Below are positions 18,075 through 26,885 of a stretch of DNA of 64,000 nt, piece after piece. Numbering within the stretch: the stretch's first letter is position 1; each line of letters begins with the position of its first letter. This DNA is from Coriobacteriaceae bacterium AF45-21 (GTDB lineage: Bacteria > Actinomycetota > Coriobacteriia > Coriobacteriales > Coriobacteriaceae), in the NCBI GenBank assembly GCA_027682925.1, contig JAQCYU010000008.1:1-64000 (forward strand), read 5' to 3'. The notes under the pieces were generated by a model that saw nothing but the letters and a program-made list of their open reading frames with translations, made no database searches and was not told the DNA's origin. The position numbers and the translations under genes were made by a program.

Positions 18075-18092
18075 TCGCGTCCCCCTGTAAGG

Positions 18093-18130
18093 GCGCCCGT
18101 CCGCTCATAACGGCGGGCGGGCGCTTTTTG
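18093..18130 (+). terminator. Intrinsic terminator after agaS
   Basis: GCGCCCGTCCGC pairs with GGCGGGCGGGCGC, followed by TTTTTG and a further T-run. Confidence 0.9.
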
Positions 18131-18192
18131 TTTTTACATGGACCGGGTATAAGCATTACCACAGTCAACTGCTTTAGAAGCAAGGAGTGCAT

Positions 18193-19362
18193 ATGAGCAC
18201 GTACGCAATTAAGGCTGACAAGTTCTTCTTGCCGGCAGGCCCGCAACTGGGCGGCTATCTTATGGTCGAGGATGGCGTTTTTGGCGCCTGGCAGGCCGAC
18301 GAGCCCTCTTGCGAGATTAAGGACTACACGGGATCGTGGATCGCACCGGGTATGGTCGATACTCACATCCATGGCTTCTATAACCACTCGACTACCGATA
18401 ACGACCCCGAGGGTATCGATATCAGCTCGACTGAGCTCGCTCGTCGCGGTACCACCAGCTGGCTGCCCACGACGTTCACCGATGGCGTCGAGCAGATCAA
18501 GGATGCCTGCGCCGCCATCGCCCAGGCTGACGAGGGCCGCGGCCCCGACTTCTGCGGTGCTCGCATTCAGGGCATCTACCTGGAGGGCCCCTTCTTTACC
18601 ATGAAGCACGTGGGCGCGCAGAACCCCGCTTATCTTATCGATCCCTCCGAGGAGGTCTTCGACCAGTGGCAGGAGGCCGCGGGCGGTCGCATCGTTAAGA
18701 GCGCCATGGCGGCCGAGCGCGACGGTGCCGCTGCTTATGCGGCTGCTCTGAACGCCAAGGGTGTGGTGACCAGTATCGGTCACTCCGACGCCACCTACGA
18801 TGAGTGCATCGCCGCCATCAACGCCGGTGCCAGCTGCTTTACGCATACCTATAACGGCCAGCGCGGGCTGCATCACCGTGAGCCCGGTGTCGTGGGCGCT
18901 GCCATGTCCACGCCCGAGACCTACGCCGAGATCATCTGTGACGGCAAGCACGTAAACCCTGCCGCCATTAAGGCGCTGCTGCAGGCAAAGGGCTGGCAGC
19001 ACACGGTGCTCATCACCGACTGCCTGGGTTGCGGCGGCATGCCCGAGGGCAGCTACACCAGTGGCGGCATGGACGTCATCATGAAGGACAACCTGTGCTG
19101 GCTCGCCGACGGCAAGAGCATTGCCGGCTCGGTGCTCACGCTTGCCCAGGGCGTCAAGAACATCGTCGACTGGGGTATCGCCAGCGCCGATATTGCCATT
19201 CGCATGGCAACTGAGGTGCCGGCACGCTCCGCGCACATCGAGGATAAGTGCGGCAGCATCATGCCGGGTCGCGACGCCGACTTTGTCGTGTTCGACCATG
19301 AGCTCACCCTCGTCGAGACGTATGTTGGCGGTCAGAGCGTCGGCAACGCCTTTACCGAGTAA
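18193..19362 (+). CDS. nagA: N-acetylglucosamine/galactosamine-6-phosphate deacetylase
   Basis: A 389-residue amidohydrolase. Metal and catalytic positions are visible: DTHIHG near residue 57, YLEGPFF near 129, GHSDAT near 196, CFTHTYNG near 216 and the Asp in LITDCLG near 275. It removes acetate from GlcNAc-6-P or GalNAc-6-P. The neighbouring agaS, lacC and mannose-family PTS make GalNAc-6-phosphate the more likely physiological substrate. ATG 18193 follows CAAGGAG. A 43-codon copy of its 3' end survives at 22087-22218. Confidence 0.92.
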   Translation: MSTYAIKADKFFLPAGPQLGGYLMVEDGVFGAWQADEPSCEIKDYTGSWIAPGMVDTHIHGFYNHSTTDNDPEGIDISSTELARRGTTSWLPTTFTDGVEQIKDACAAIAQADEGRGPDFCGARIQGIYLEGPFFTMKHVGAQNPAYLIDPSEEVFDQWQEAAGGRIVKSAMAAERDGAAAYAAALNAKGVVTSIGHSDATYDECIAAINAGASCFTHTYNGQRGLHHREPGVVGAAMSTPETYAEIICDGKHVNPAAIKALLQAKGWQHTVLITDCLGCGGMPEGSYTSGGMDVIMKDNLCWLADGKSIAGSVLTLAQGVKNIVDWGIASADIAIRMATEVPARSAHIEDKCGSIMPGRDADFVVFDHELTLVETYVGGQSVGNAFTE

Positions 19363-19374
19363 CGATAGAAAAAG

Positions 19375-19406
19375 ACGGCGGGCCCGAATCTGCTCGGACC
19401 CGCCGT
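19375..19406. terminator. Bidirectional terminator between nagA and flavodoxin gene
   Basis: ACGGCGGG and CCCGCCGT arms with an inner CCGA/TCGG pair; A-rich on the left and usable on either strand between two convergent genes. Confidence 0.7.
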
Positions 19407-19437
19407 ATGGGTTAAACGCTCAAAAGCACCTTAACAG

Positions 19438-20022
19438 TTACAGCTTGTTAGCGATCTTCTTTGCCGTGCGCTTGACGCCGGCCACAAGACCCCCCGCGGG
19501 ATGCTCCTTTTCGTATGCTAGACGCTTCTCGCGCTTGGCGTACTCCTCGACGATGATGTCGCCATACTCGTCTTCGATCTTGTCGAAGAAGTCGACGGCG
19601 CCCTTAATTTCCTCAGCGGTCGGGTGTCCCTTTTGGACACCGCCGGTGAGCTTGAACGGCCCCCACGTATCAAACACGGGGCAGCCGTAGACACCCATAA
19701 AGATGGCCTGCCTCATGCGGCAGATGCCATCGATATCCTTGCCGTACCACTTGTTTTTGCCACCGTAGGTCATAAGGCCAAACACCTTGTCCTGCGGCTG
19801 CAGCACGTTCGTGAGCACGCGTGCCATATCTTTGTCGATCTCGGAGTAATAAATGCCCGTGGCGACGCCGATCAGATGGTATTCGTGCAGGTCGGGATAC
19901 TCGTTTTTACCGAGCGCCTTGACGTCGAGGGTATCGATTTCGGGGTGCGCCTCGACGATGGCGTCCACGAGCTTTTTCGTATTGCCGTGGTGGCGTGAGG
20001 CATAAAGGATGATGGTTCGCAT
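19438..20022 (-). CDS. Flavodoxin-fold protein
   Basis: A 194-residue protein beginning MRTIILYASRHHGNTKKLVDAI, a flavodoxin FMN-phosphate loop. Conserved later strands are LIGVATGIYYSEIDKDM and VFGLMTYGGKN. The C-terminal ~50 residues are basic. Likely an FMN-binding electron carrier or NADPH-independent reductase; the partner is unknown. ATG 20022 has GAAAGG upstream, so the 52-residue upstream extension of the open frame is rejected. Confidence 0.82.
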   Translation of the reverse strand: MRTIILYASRHHGNTKKLVDAIVEAHPEIDTLDVKALGKNEYPDLHEYHLIGVATGIYYSEIDKDMARVLTNVLQPQDKVFGLMTYGGKNKWYGKDIDGICRMRQAIFMGVYGCPVFDTWGPFKLTGGVQKGHPTAEEIKGAVDFFDKIEDEYGDIIVEEYAKREKRLAYEKEHPAGGLVAGVKRTAKKIANKL

Positions 20023-20177
20023 AAGAAGGCCTTTCAGCTGTAATTGCATCAATGTCTGTATGGTACCCCGTTGCATGGCTGGGATACCGGACGCATCGAT
20101 GAACGTGCGGGTTTGTCCTTTGGTCAGGGCCGAGACGGGTTCTTGCGAGCAAAAGCAGTTGTTCGAAAGGATGGACA

Positions 20178-21058
20178 ATGGAATACGCTCTCTCCAACGA
20201 TTCGATTTCTATCAAGGTCTCCACGGCCGGCGGCTCGTTTACCTCGATTGAGGCTGGAGGTCGCGAGTACCTGTGGCAGGGTGATCCCGCCGTGTGGTCC
20301 GGCCAGGCACCGATTTGCTTCCCGATTTGCGGAGGCCTGCGCGATGGTAGCGCCATGACGTTTGCCGGGCATCATGTAAAGCTCGCTCGCCACGGGTTGC
20401 GCGCAAACAGGAGTGGAAGCTGCTGAGCCAGAGCGAGAACGAGCTGGCGATGTGCCTGGCTTCGGAGGATAACGCCGCGCTGCTGAGCGATTATCCGTAC
20501 CCGTTTAAGCTTGTCGCTCGTTATGCGCTTGAGGGGGATACCGTGCGCGTCTCCTATGAGGTGACCAACGAGGGCACCGAGGACATGCCGTTCTTTATCG
20601 GTGGACACCCCGGCTTTAGGTGCCCGCTCGACGAGGGCGAGGCCTATACGGACTACGAGCTGCGCTTTGAGAAGGACGAGGCTGCGGAGCTCTGCACCGC
20701 CGTTCCCTCGACTGGATTGATTGACGTGGCAAACCGCTCCAAGAACCCCATGGTGGGAAAGACGCTGCCCCTGTCGCACGAGCTCTTCGATTTTGCGGAG
20801 ACCATCTTTGACGTGCTCGAGAGCCGGCAGGTCACGCTTTCCAAAAAGGGCGAGGACAAGGGCGTTCGCCTGAGCTTTGAGGGCTTCCCGTATCTCATTG
20901 TGTGGAGTAAGCCCGAGGGCGATTTTGTGGCAGTTGAGCCCTGGGGCGGCCTTTCGACCTGCTCCGATGAGGATGACGTGCTTGAGCATAAGCGCGGCTG
21001 CCTTGTCGCCAAGCCCAAGGAGACCGTCGTTCGCTCGTTCACGATTGAAATTCTGTAA
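20178..21058 (+). CDS. lacX: LacX-like aldose 1-epimerase family protein, copy 1 (frame broken near 20398)
   Basis: Restored length is 293 residues. The sequence shows galactose-mutarotase-like features: GGREYLWQGDPAVWSGQAPICFPICGG near residue 26, the His in LARHGFARKQEWKL (after restoring one T) and GGHPGFRCPLDEGE near 135. LacX proteins accompany tagatose-pathway genes and probably interconvert anomers of the sugar phosphate. GGGTTGCGCGCAAAC should be GGGTTTGCGCGCAAAC. The paralogue at 45640 is broken at exactly the same place. It lies 59 bases upstream of lacC. Confidence 0.83.
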
Positions 21059-21117
21059 TTCCGTTTTGTCGACTCGTATCGCGAGGCACAAGGAGCCTGC
21101 GAGATAAGGAGCTAAAA

Positions 21118-22053
21118 ATGATCCTCACCGTTACGATGAACCCGTCTGTCGATACGCGCTATCAGCTCGATGAGCTCGTTATCGACGACGTCAACCGTGT
21201 GACGCCCGAAAAGACCGCCGGCGGCAAGGGCCTCAACGTGGCCCGTGTGCTGGGTCAGCTGGGCGACGACGTCGTGGCAACCGGTCTGCTCGGCGGCCAC
21301 ATGGGCGCTTACATGGCCGAGCTCATGGACGCCAACGGTATTAACAACGACTTTGTGCCCATCAAGGGCGAGACCCGCATCTGCCTCAATATCCTTCATG
21401 CCGGCAACCAGACCGAGCTGCTCGAGAGCGGCCCGACAATTGCCCCCGAGGAGCTCGATGCCTTTACCGCCAAGTTTACCGAGCTTGCGAGCAAGGCCGA
21501 CGTCGTCACCATCTCGGGTTCGCTGCCCCGTGGTGTCGAGGCAGACTACTATGCCAAGATCACGGGCATTGCCGAGAACGCCGGTGCCAAGGTGCTGCTC
21601 GATACCTCGGGTGCTTCGCTCGAGGCCGCCCTTAAGTCCGAAATTAAGCCCGAGCTGGTCAAGCCTAACCTGACCGAGATCAACGGCCTTTTGGGTACGA
21701 GCTTTACCACCGACGATGTGGACGAGCTCCGCGCTGCGCTAGCCTCTGATACCCGCTTCTCCGATATCCCCTGGGTCGTCGTGTCCATGGGCGCTGCCGG
21801 CTCCGTTGGCTTCCACAATGGCCGTGCGTTCCGCGCAAAGACGCCCGATATCCCTGCCGTTAACGCTACGGGCTCTGGTGACTCCACTATCGCTGGCTTC
21901 GCGCATGCCATTGCTGCTGGCGCGGACGACGAGACGGTGCTGCGTACCGCCAACACCTGCGGCAAGCTCAATGCCATGGATCCCATGACCGGCCATCTGG
22001 TCATGGACCGTTGGGACGAGGTCTACAACGGCGTTGTCGTGACCGAGCTGTAA
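21118..22053 (+). CDS. lacC: Tagatose-6-phosphate kinase (PfkB family), copy 1
   Basis: A 311-residue PfkB-type kinase. It begins MILTVTMNPSVDTRYQLDEL, has TAGGKGLNVARVLGQLG near residue 35 and the catalytic/anion-hole signature NATGSGDSTIAGFAHA near 250. It phosphorylates tagatose-6-phosphate to the 1,6-bisphosphate. It follows lacX and the agaS/nagA genes, so it probably serves amino-sugar breakdown; a near-identical second copy at 46574 lies in the lactose/galactose region. The family cannot be separated from 1-phosphofructokinase by eye, but the context favours LacC. Confidence 0.9.
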   Translation: MILTVTMNPSVDTRYQLDELVIDDVNRVTPEKTAGGKGLNVARVLGQLGDDVVATGLLGGHMGAYMAELMDANGINNDFVPIKGETRICLNILHAGNQTELLESGPTIAPEELDAFTAKFTELASKADVVTISGSLPRGVEADYYAKITGIAENAGAKVLLDTSGASLEAALKSEIKPELVKPNLTEINGLLGTSFTTDDVDELRAALASDTRFSDIPWVVVSMGAAGSVGFHNGRAFRAKTPDIPAVNATGSGDSTIAGFAHAIAAGADDETVLRTANTCGKLNAMDPMTGHLVMDRWDEVYNGVVVTEL

Positions 22054-22086
22054 AAGCCTGGGCGTCGGCCCCGGCATTGCTTGCTA

Positions 22087-22218
22087 GCTCATGTCGACGA
22101 CAAGTGCGGTAGCATTATGCCGGGGCGCGACGCTGAGTTTGTCGTGTTCAATCCCGACCTTACCCTGGTCGAGGCGTATGTGGGTGGCAACAGCGTCGGT
22201 AACGCGTTTGCCGAGTAG
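22087..22218 (+). pseudogene. Remnant of a second nagA (last 43 codons)
   Basis: Read in frame, this segment encodes DDKCGSIMPGRDAEFVVF and ends EAYVGGNSVGNAFAE before TAG. That is nearly the C-terminus of the intact NagA at 18193. No start or upstream NagA sequence is present, since lacC ends 34 bases before. It is a leftover from deletion, gene conversion or duplication at this locus. Confidence 0.85.
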
Positions 22219-22250
22219 CCGCCAAAGAAGCGATCCGAGAGGGGATTTAG

Positions 22251-22724
22251 ATGATTTATGGTGCACTGGGCGATATCGAGGAATATCGCGGAATGCTCAA
22301 GGGCCTCGACGTGCTGATCGACTGGCTCGAGGAGAACGACCCGGCGGAGCTCGAGGTCGGCAGCCATCCGATTCTGGGCGACAAGGTCTTTGCGAACGTC
22401 ATGGCTCCCACGACGCGTCCCGAGGCCGAGGCTCACTATGAGACGCATCAGCGCTATCACGACCTGCAGATCGATGTCGAGGGTCGCGAGGCCTTTAAGG
22501 TTGCCACGGGCAGCCTGACGCTGGTCCAGGAGTTTGACGAGAAGGACGACTACGATCTGGTCGATTCCGACGCTTCGATTGCCGGCGATCTTGCTGACGA
22601 CAAGTTTGCACTGTTCGTTGCCGGTGAGCCGCATATGCCCACGCTCGAGTTCCCGGGCGATGGCGCACAACCGATCAAGAAGATCTGCTTTAAGCTGCTT
22701 GCCGACGCCTACTGGGAGGAGTAA
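22251..22724 (+). CDS. YhcH/YjgK/YiaL family protein
   Basis: A 157-residue protein of the YhcH (DUF386) cupin-like family. Recognisable parts are HPILGDKVFANVM, THQRYHDLQIDVEGRE (His residues expected to bind metal) and PGDGAQPIKKICFKL. Members near sialic-acid and amino-sugar genes act as sugar anomerases or open-chain mutarotases. It follows the nagA remnant and lacC, so a role in the same pathway is likely. ATG 22251 is preceded by GAGAGGGG. Confidence 0.88.
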   Translation: MIYGALGDIEEYRGMLKGLDVLIDWLEENDPAELEVGSHPILGDKVFANVMAPTTRPEAEAHYETHQRYHDLQIDVEGREAFKVATGSLTLVQEFDEKDDYDLVDSDASIAGDLADDKFALFVAGEPHMPTLEFPGDGAQPIKKICFKLLADAYWEE

Positions 22725-22756
22725 CACGCTGTTCGTCTGAGCTGTTCGTCTGATGG

Positions 22757-22834
22757 CGTGATTCCCCTAGGGAAATCACGCAAGGACCCCGCAAGCGTGT
22801 TTTCCCTAGGGGAATCACGTTTGGCGGGGTTTTC
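22757..22834 (+). terminator. Perfect 19-bp inverted repeat overlapping a terminator
   Basis: Arms 22757-22775 and 22801-22819 (core ATTCCCCTAGGGAAA) are exact complements. Offset from it, ACCCCGC (about 22786) pairs with GCGGGGT (about 22824), which precedes TTTTCTG. The two pairings are mutually exclusive in part, so alternative folds are possible. Confidence 0.75.
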
Positions 22835-22858
22835 TGTTTATGAATAGGGAAGCCTCAT

Positions 22859-23430
22859 TTATTTGCGAAGAACATCGGCTAGCCGCAGGATTGAAATCAT
22901 CGACCGATAAGTGAGTTCCACCTTTTCGCCCGCAAGCAGTCGTTTCGAGCCAATCTCATCTAGCCCCACAAGCCGAGAAAACAGCGGGCCGCTCATCGTG
23001 CCCTCGTCAATTGATTCCCTTATGGTCTTCAAAACGTCCGTATCATGAAGCGATGCCGAGCTGTAGGGGGCAACACGAGCGGAACTCTCAATTAACGACG
23101 AGACAAAAGGATGGAGATGCTTTGGACATAGTCCATCAAACACCACATCCCCATTGTCATCCGAGCCGACCAGGCGCCAAGTATAATGATCGACCCAGTC
23201 ATCTCCGTCATATATGGCGTCCATGAGCAACTTCCCGTCTAGAGAGAGAAACCTATTTGGACATCGGGGCGCAAGACCGCAATCCATATCGGGCCTGCAG
23301 CAGCTCCAACCCAACGCACCACATAGGTTCCCTTTCGTACATGTGTATCAATCTGCCCCGAAATGCCGGTGAATGCAATTCCAGACCCGTTTGTCGGATA
23401 GCAATCGACGTATTTTTGTTTTCCGCTCAC
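22859..23430 (-). CDS. Hypothetical protein (frame broken near 23256)
   Basis: Restored length is 190 residues. The N-terminal part begins MSGKQKYVDCYPTNGSGI and predicts beta-rich sequence. The middle reads LSLDGKLLMDAIYDGDDWVDHYTWRL. The C-terminal ~60 residues look helical (SRLVGLDEIGSKRLLAGEKV). One missing A near 23256 joins the two halves. I do not recognise the family. It is flanked by a terminator-like repeat and a tRNA. Confidence 0.5.
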
Positions 23431-23617
23431 AACCTTGTATAGATATATCGTTCCAGCAAAAGAGAAGGGATCGTGACTATTTTAGATCTATATGGCCAAT
23501 TCGAGCCCTCACCATGGCAATTGTTGCAGCTGGGTTTCTTTTCATTAAAATTTCACTTTGGTAAATCCCCGCCCCTAAGCATTAAACCCGAAGTCCACCG
23601 AGTGGGCGAATTGGCAA

Positions 23618-23641
23618 CAAAAAAGCCGCCCGAAGGCGGCT
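23618..23641 (-). terminator. Terminator of tRNA-Thr
   Basis: On the minus strand GCCGCC and GGCGGC around a TTCG loop are followed by six T residues, directly after the tRNA 3' end. Confidence 0.9.
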
Positions 23642-23652
23642 ATCTTGTGCAA

Positions 23653-23728
23653 TGGAGCCAGCGACCGGGCTCGAACCGGTGACCCCCGCTTTACGAGAGC
23701 GGTGCTCTACCAACTGAGCTACGCTGGC
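23653..23728 (-). tRNA. tRNA-Thr (anticodon CGT)
   Basis: Minus strand, 76 nt with encoded CCA. Acceptor arms GCCAGCG and CGCTGGC, D-arm GCTCAGTTGGTAGAGC, anticodon loop CTCGTAA with CGT, and T-arm GGTTCGAGCC are all present. Confidence 0.97.
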
Positions 23729-23885
23729 GGCCATGTGGTGACGCAACTGAGGCGTCAACGGCTGTCTATGATACGGGACATCGCACATCCGCGCAAGTGT
23801 TCTGACGGCTTTTCTCACTTTAAATGCACTAATATTGGAGACGTGATGACTTGCTCTTACGGGTCTCAAACAGAATGGGGCTGCT

Positions 23886-24365
23886 ATGGCTCATCCCAAG
23901 ATTCTTCTCGCGCGCATCGATGACCGTTTCATTTACGGGCAAGACGTCGAACTGTGGAACGAAGCCGTGGGTTCCAACCTTGTCCTAATCGTCAACGATG
24001 AGATCGCGGCGGATTCGCGCCAATGGGCACCCATGAGGGTGGCGGCGCCAGAAGGCGTTTGGACGCGGTTTTTCTCGGTGCAAAGGACCATCGACATCAT
24101 TCATATCGCAACGCCGCGCCAGTTGATTCTGATCATGGTGGCCTCGCCCGCCGATACGCTCGCGCTGGTTAAGGGTGGTGTGCCAATAACCAAGATCAGC
24201 ATTGGCCATATGCAGGCAGGGGAGGGCAAGCGCTCTGTAACGCCTGCCGTTGCCATAGACGATGCAGACGTCGCTGCTCTCAGAGAGCTGCAAGAGCTCG
24301 GAATAGAACTAGAAATTCGCTACCTCCCCAGCTCCAACCCCGACCCCATTCAACTAGTCATTTAA
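23886..24365 (+). CDS. Orphan mannose-family EIIB paralogue lacking the phosphorylated His
   Basis: A 159-residue protein clearly homologous to the EIIB at 13435 along its whole length (LLARIDDRFIYGQDVELWNE against LLTRIDNRLVHGQVATQWNS). At residue 17 the His that carries phosphate in EIIB is Tyr. No EIIA, EIIC or EIID genes are adjacent. It therefore cannot work as a normal EIIB; it could be a regulatory decoy, a binding partner, or a decaying copy. The frame is intact and the rest is conserved, which argues for some retained use. Confidence 0.85.
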   Translation: MAHPKILLARIDDRFIYGQDVELWNEAVGSNLVLIVNDEIAADSRQWAPMRVAAPEGVWTRFFSVQRTIDIIHIATPRQLILIMVASPADTLALVKGGVPITKISIGHMQAGEGKRSVTPAVAIDDADVAALRELQELGIELEIRYLPSSNPDPIQLVI

Positions 24366-24385
24366 GAACGTTCCCAATGCTAGGT

Positions 24386-24420
24386 AGAAAAACGCCCGTC
24401 GGCGGTGTGCCGGCGGGCGC
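24386..24420 (-). terminator. Terminator downstream of galM
   Basis: On the minus strand GCCCGCCGGC and GCCGACGGGC form a stem followed by TTTTTC. It also lies after the orphan EIIB gene on the plus strand. Confidence 0.8.
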
Positions 24421-24447
24421 TGCTGTGCGACATGTCGCGCTGTGGGC

Positions 24448-25500
24448 TTAGTGCCTCATAAAGTGGTATTCGATCACATTGCTGTAGGGATGACCCGGGC
24501 CCACAATGCCCTGCGGGAACAGCGGCTGGTGCGGCGTGTCGGGGTACATCTCTGCCTCGAGGGCAAAGCCGGCGCCCCAGCCATAGTTGGCATCGTCCTT
24601 GGCGTGCTCGTCGCCCAGCCAGTTGCCGGTGTAGAGCTGCACGCCCGGTGCGGTGGTGTAGTAGTCCAGCTCGCGACCGGTCCACATTTCCTCGACGTGC
24701 ATCGCGCGGCGCAGATTACGGCCGTACTGATAGCCATCGATGCACAGGCAGTGGTCGTAGCCACGTGCCTGCTTAATCTGCGGGTCGTCGGCTTCCATGC
24801 CGGGAGCGACGGGGCGCAGCTCACGGAAGTCAAACGGCGTGCCCTCGACCGGAGCAATCTCGCCGGTGGGGATGTTCTGGTCGTTGATGGGCAGGTAGTG
24901 GGCAGCGTTGGCAACAAAGAAGTGCTCGCAGTCCATGCCGGCGTTATGACCGGCAAGGTTAAAGTACGTGTGGTTGGTCATGGACGCGTAGGTTGCGCGG
25001 TCGCTCTCGCAGCCATACTCGATGCGGAAGACGCCGGTGCGCGTCACGGTAAACACGGCCGTAAAGGTGCGGTTGCCGGGTAGGCCCAGCTCGCCATCCT
25101 CAAGCGAGGTGGTCATGCGAACGGCGTTGTGGGTCTCGTCGAGTTCAACGTCCCACACGCGTTTGTGCAGGCCGTGCTCAAGGTCGCTGTGAAGGTTGTT
25201 GGCGCCCTCGTTGGCGGGCATATGCCAGTCCGTGCCGTCGATGGCGATCGTGGCGCCAGCGGTGCGGTTTGCCACGGGGCCGATGGTCGCGCCAAAGCAG
25301 GCGGGGTTGTCAAAGTAATCCTCGAGCTTATCGAAGCCCAGCACCACATCGCGCACGTTGCCGGGAATGTCGGGCACATCGATACCCAGCACGGTGGCGC
25401 CATAGTCCATAATGCGAACGCAGATCTCGGGCCCGTTGAGGGTGTAACGATGAACGGGGGTACCGCACGGCGCGGTGCCGAAAAGCTCGGAAGTGATCAT
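24448..25500 (-). CDS. galM: Aldose 1-epimerase (galactose mutarotase)
   Basis: A 350-residue GalM. Typical motifs are MDYGATVLGIDVPD near residue 30, FGATIGPVANRTAGA near 68, ANEGANNLHS near 94 (catalytic His region), TNHTYFNLAGH near 170 and the catalytic Glu region of ALEAEMYPDTPHQP near 310. It interconverts the anomers of galactose or glucose ahead of GalK. ATG 25500 has TTAGGA upstream; the long open frame reaching 26451 lies across the divergent DeoR gene and is not coding. The regulator gene is divergent, 205 bases away. Confidence 0.94.
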   Translation of the reverse strand: MITSELFGTAPCGTPVHRYTLNGPEICVRIMDYGATVLGIDVPDIPGNVRDVVLGFDKLEDYFDNPACFGATIGPVANRTAGATIAIDGTDWHMPANEGANNLHSDLEHGLHKRVWDVELDETHNAVRMTTSLEDGELGLPGNRTFTAVFTVTRTGVFRIEYGCESDRATYASMTNHTYFNLAGHNAGMDCEHFFVANAAHYLPINDQNIPTGEIAPVEGTPFDFRELRPVAPGMEADDPQIKQARGYDHCLCIDGYQYGRNLRRAMHVEEMWTGRELDYYTTAPGVQLYTGNWLGDEHAKDDANYGWGAGFALEAEMYPDTPHQPLFPQGIVGPGHPYSNVIEYHFMRH

Positions 25501-25704
25501 TTGGTTCCTAACATCGAGGTATTCCGACAAACTGTAGCGCGAACACGCGAGATTATCACTACACCCCACTAAAGCAGGGGGTATTTTTCTCAAAAAAGTG
25601 ATGATTGGAGCTGTGCGGGCGTTCATTTTTGACGCACGCGGGTCTGATACAATTTGTTCGTTATTGTTTGAATTGACGTGAGCGTGGAACAGCGAGGACT
25701 CATC

Positions 25705-26469
25705 GTGATAAAAGCGGAGCGACAGGATAAGGTTCGGCAGCTGCTCGAGGAACAGGGCACGGTCTCGGTCAAGGAGATTTCGGATGCGCTGGGCGTTTCG
25801 GACATGACGATTCGCCGCGATCTCGAAGAACTTGCGAGCCTGGGCGAGATCGAGCGCGTGCACGGTGGAGCCCGCAGTGCACAGGGCCGTCCCCACGCTA
25901 TGCTGCGCCATGAGTACTCGCACAGCGAAAAGCGCACCAAGCATGCCGAGGAAAAGCTGCAGATTGCGCGCCGTGCTGTGGAGCTTATCGAGGAAGGCTC
26001 GACCATCTTTTTGGGCCCGGGCACCACGGTTGAGCAGATGGCCTCGATGCTGCCGGCGTTTCGCCTGCGCATTGTGACCAATTCGCTTTCGGTGTTTAAC
26101 CTGCTCGAGGCGCGCGAAGACTGTGACCTGTGCCTCGTGGGCGGCATGTATCGCCGCCGCACCGCCGCCTTTGTGGGCCCCATGGCCGAGGATACCCTGC
26201 GCGCGCTGGGAATCGACGCAGCCTATATCGGCGCCAACGGCATTTTGGACGGCGACGTGTCCACGTCTAACATGGAAGAGGGCCGCATCCAGCAGCTCGC
26301 CCTTAGCAAGGCCGACTCGCGCTATCTGATCGCCGACTCCAGCAAGATCGGCAAGCGCGACTTCTACACCTTCTGCCGCCTGGACAATTTGGACGCCGTG
26401 GTGTGCGAGCCGGGTATTACCGCCGAGGACCGCACTGCCATCGAGGAACACACGCAGGTCATCTGCTAG
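25705..26469 (+). CDS. DeoR family transcriptional regulator
   Basis: A 254-residue DeoR-type regulator from GTG 25705 (GCGAGGA 6 bases upstream; GTG 25678 is an alternative). Residues ~1-60 are the helix-turn-helix (VRQLLEEQGTVSVKEISDAL; VSDMTIRRDLEELA; VHGGA). Residues 75-250 are the sugar-phosphate sensor domain (IFLGPGTTVEQMA; IVTNSLSVFNLL; CLVGGMYRRRTAAFVGP; IADSSKIGKRDF). The gene is divergent from galM, its probable target. Confidence 0.9.
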   Translation: MIKAERQDKVRQLLEEQGTVSVKEISDALGVSDMTIRRDLEELASLGEIERVHGGARSAQGRPHAMLRHEYSHSEKRTKHAEEKLQIARRAVELIEEGSTIFLGPGTTVEQMASMLPAFRLRIVTNSLSVFNLLEAREDCDLCLVGGMYRRRTAAFVGPMAEDTLRALGIDAAYIGANGILDGDVSTSNMEEGRIQQLALSKADSRYLIADSSKIGKRDFYTFCRLDNLDAVVCEPGITAEDRTAIEEHTQVIC

Positions 26470-26579
26470 CTGACGCTGCAGGCGATACTTCTGCCCCCTG
26501 CCGGCGCGGGGATTATCGCTTCACAATGACGCGCAGAATGACATGTATATGCGCTCGGGCCAAGTATTCAGCTTGTGGG

Positions 26580-26885
26580 CTAGACCAGGCGGGCGTAGTC
26601 CTGTGACTGATGAAAGATGTGGGCGATATAGATTGTTTCGTGCTCAAACTTGTATAGACACACGTAGTTGTTGACGGGAAACGATCGGTAATTACGTGCC
26701 GCCAGCTCTTGCATGTGCGAGAGGGGACGTAAAAGCGGCTGCTCGCGAAGCAGATCAAGCTGATATTCAAACTCAGCGACAAAATTGCCTGCTGCACGCG
26801 GATTCTTGAGGATTTGAGCAAGGTATCCGACAATACTCTCGTACTCATATCGCGCGCTTCTGAGGATTACGACGTTATAGGTCAT
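26580..26885 (-). CDS. RelE/ParE family toxin
   Basis: A 101-residue protein with the RelE/ParE fold pattern: VVILRSARYEYESIVGYLAQ, then RNYRSFPVNNYVCLYKFE and IYIAHIFHQSQDYARLV. Members cleave ribosome-bound mRNA or poison gyrase; which applies is not predictable. It overlaps the antitoxin gene by 11 bases, as is usual for such pairs. Confidence 0.9.
   Translation of the reverse strand: MTYNVVILRSARYEYESIVGYLAQILKNPRAAGNFVAEFEYQLDLLREQPLLRPLSHMQELAARNYRSFPVNNYVCLYKFEHETIYIAHIFHQSQDYARLV

Noticed and set aside
25501..26451. The galM frame stays open for 317 codons upstream of its ATG.
   Set aside because: That part lies antisense to the intact DeoR gene, contains no mutarotase sequence, and ATG 25500 has a suitable ribosome-binding site.
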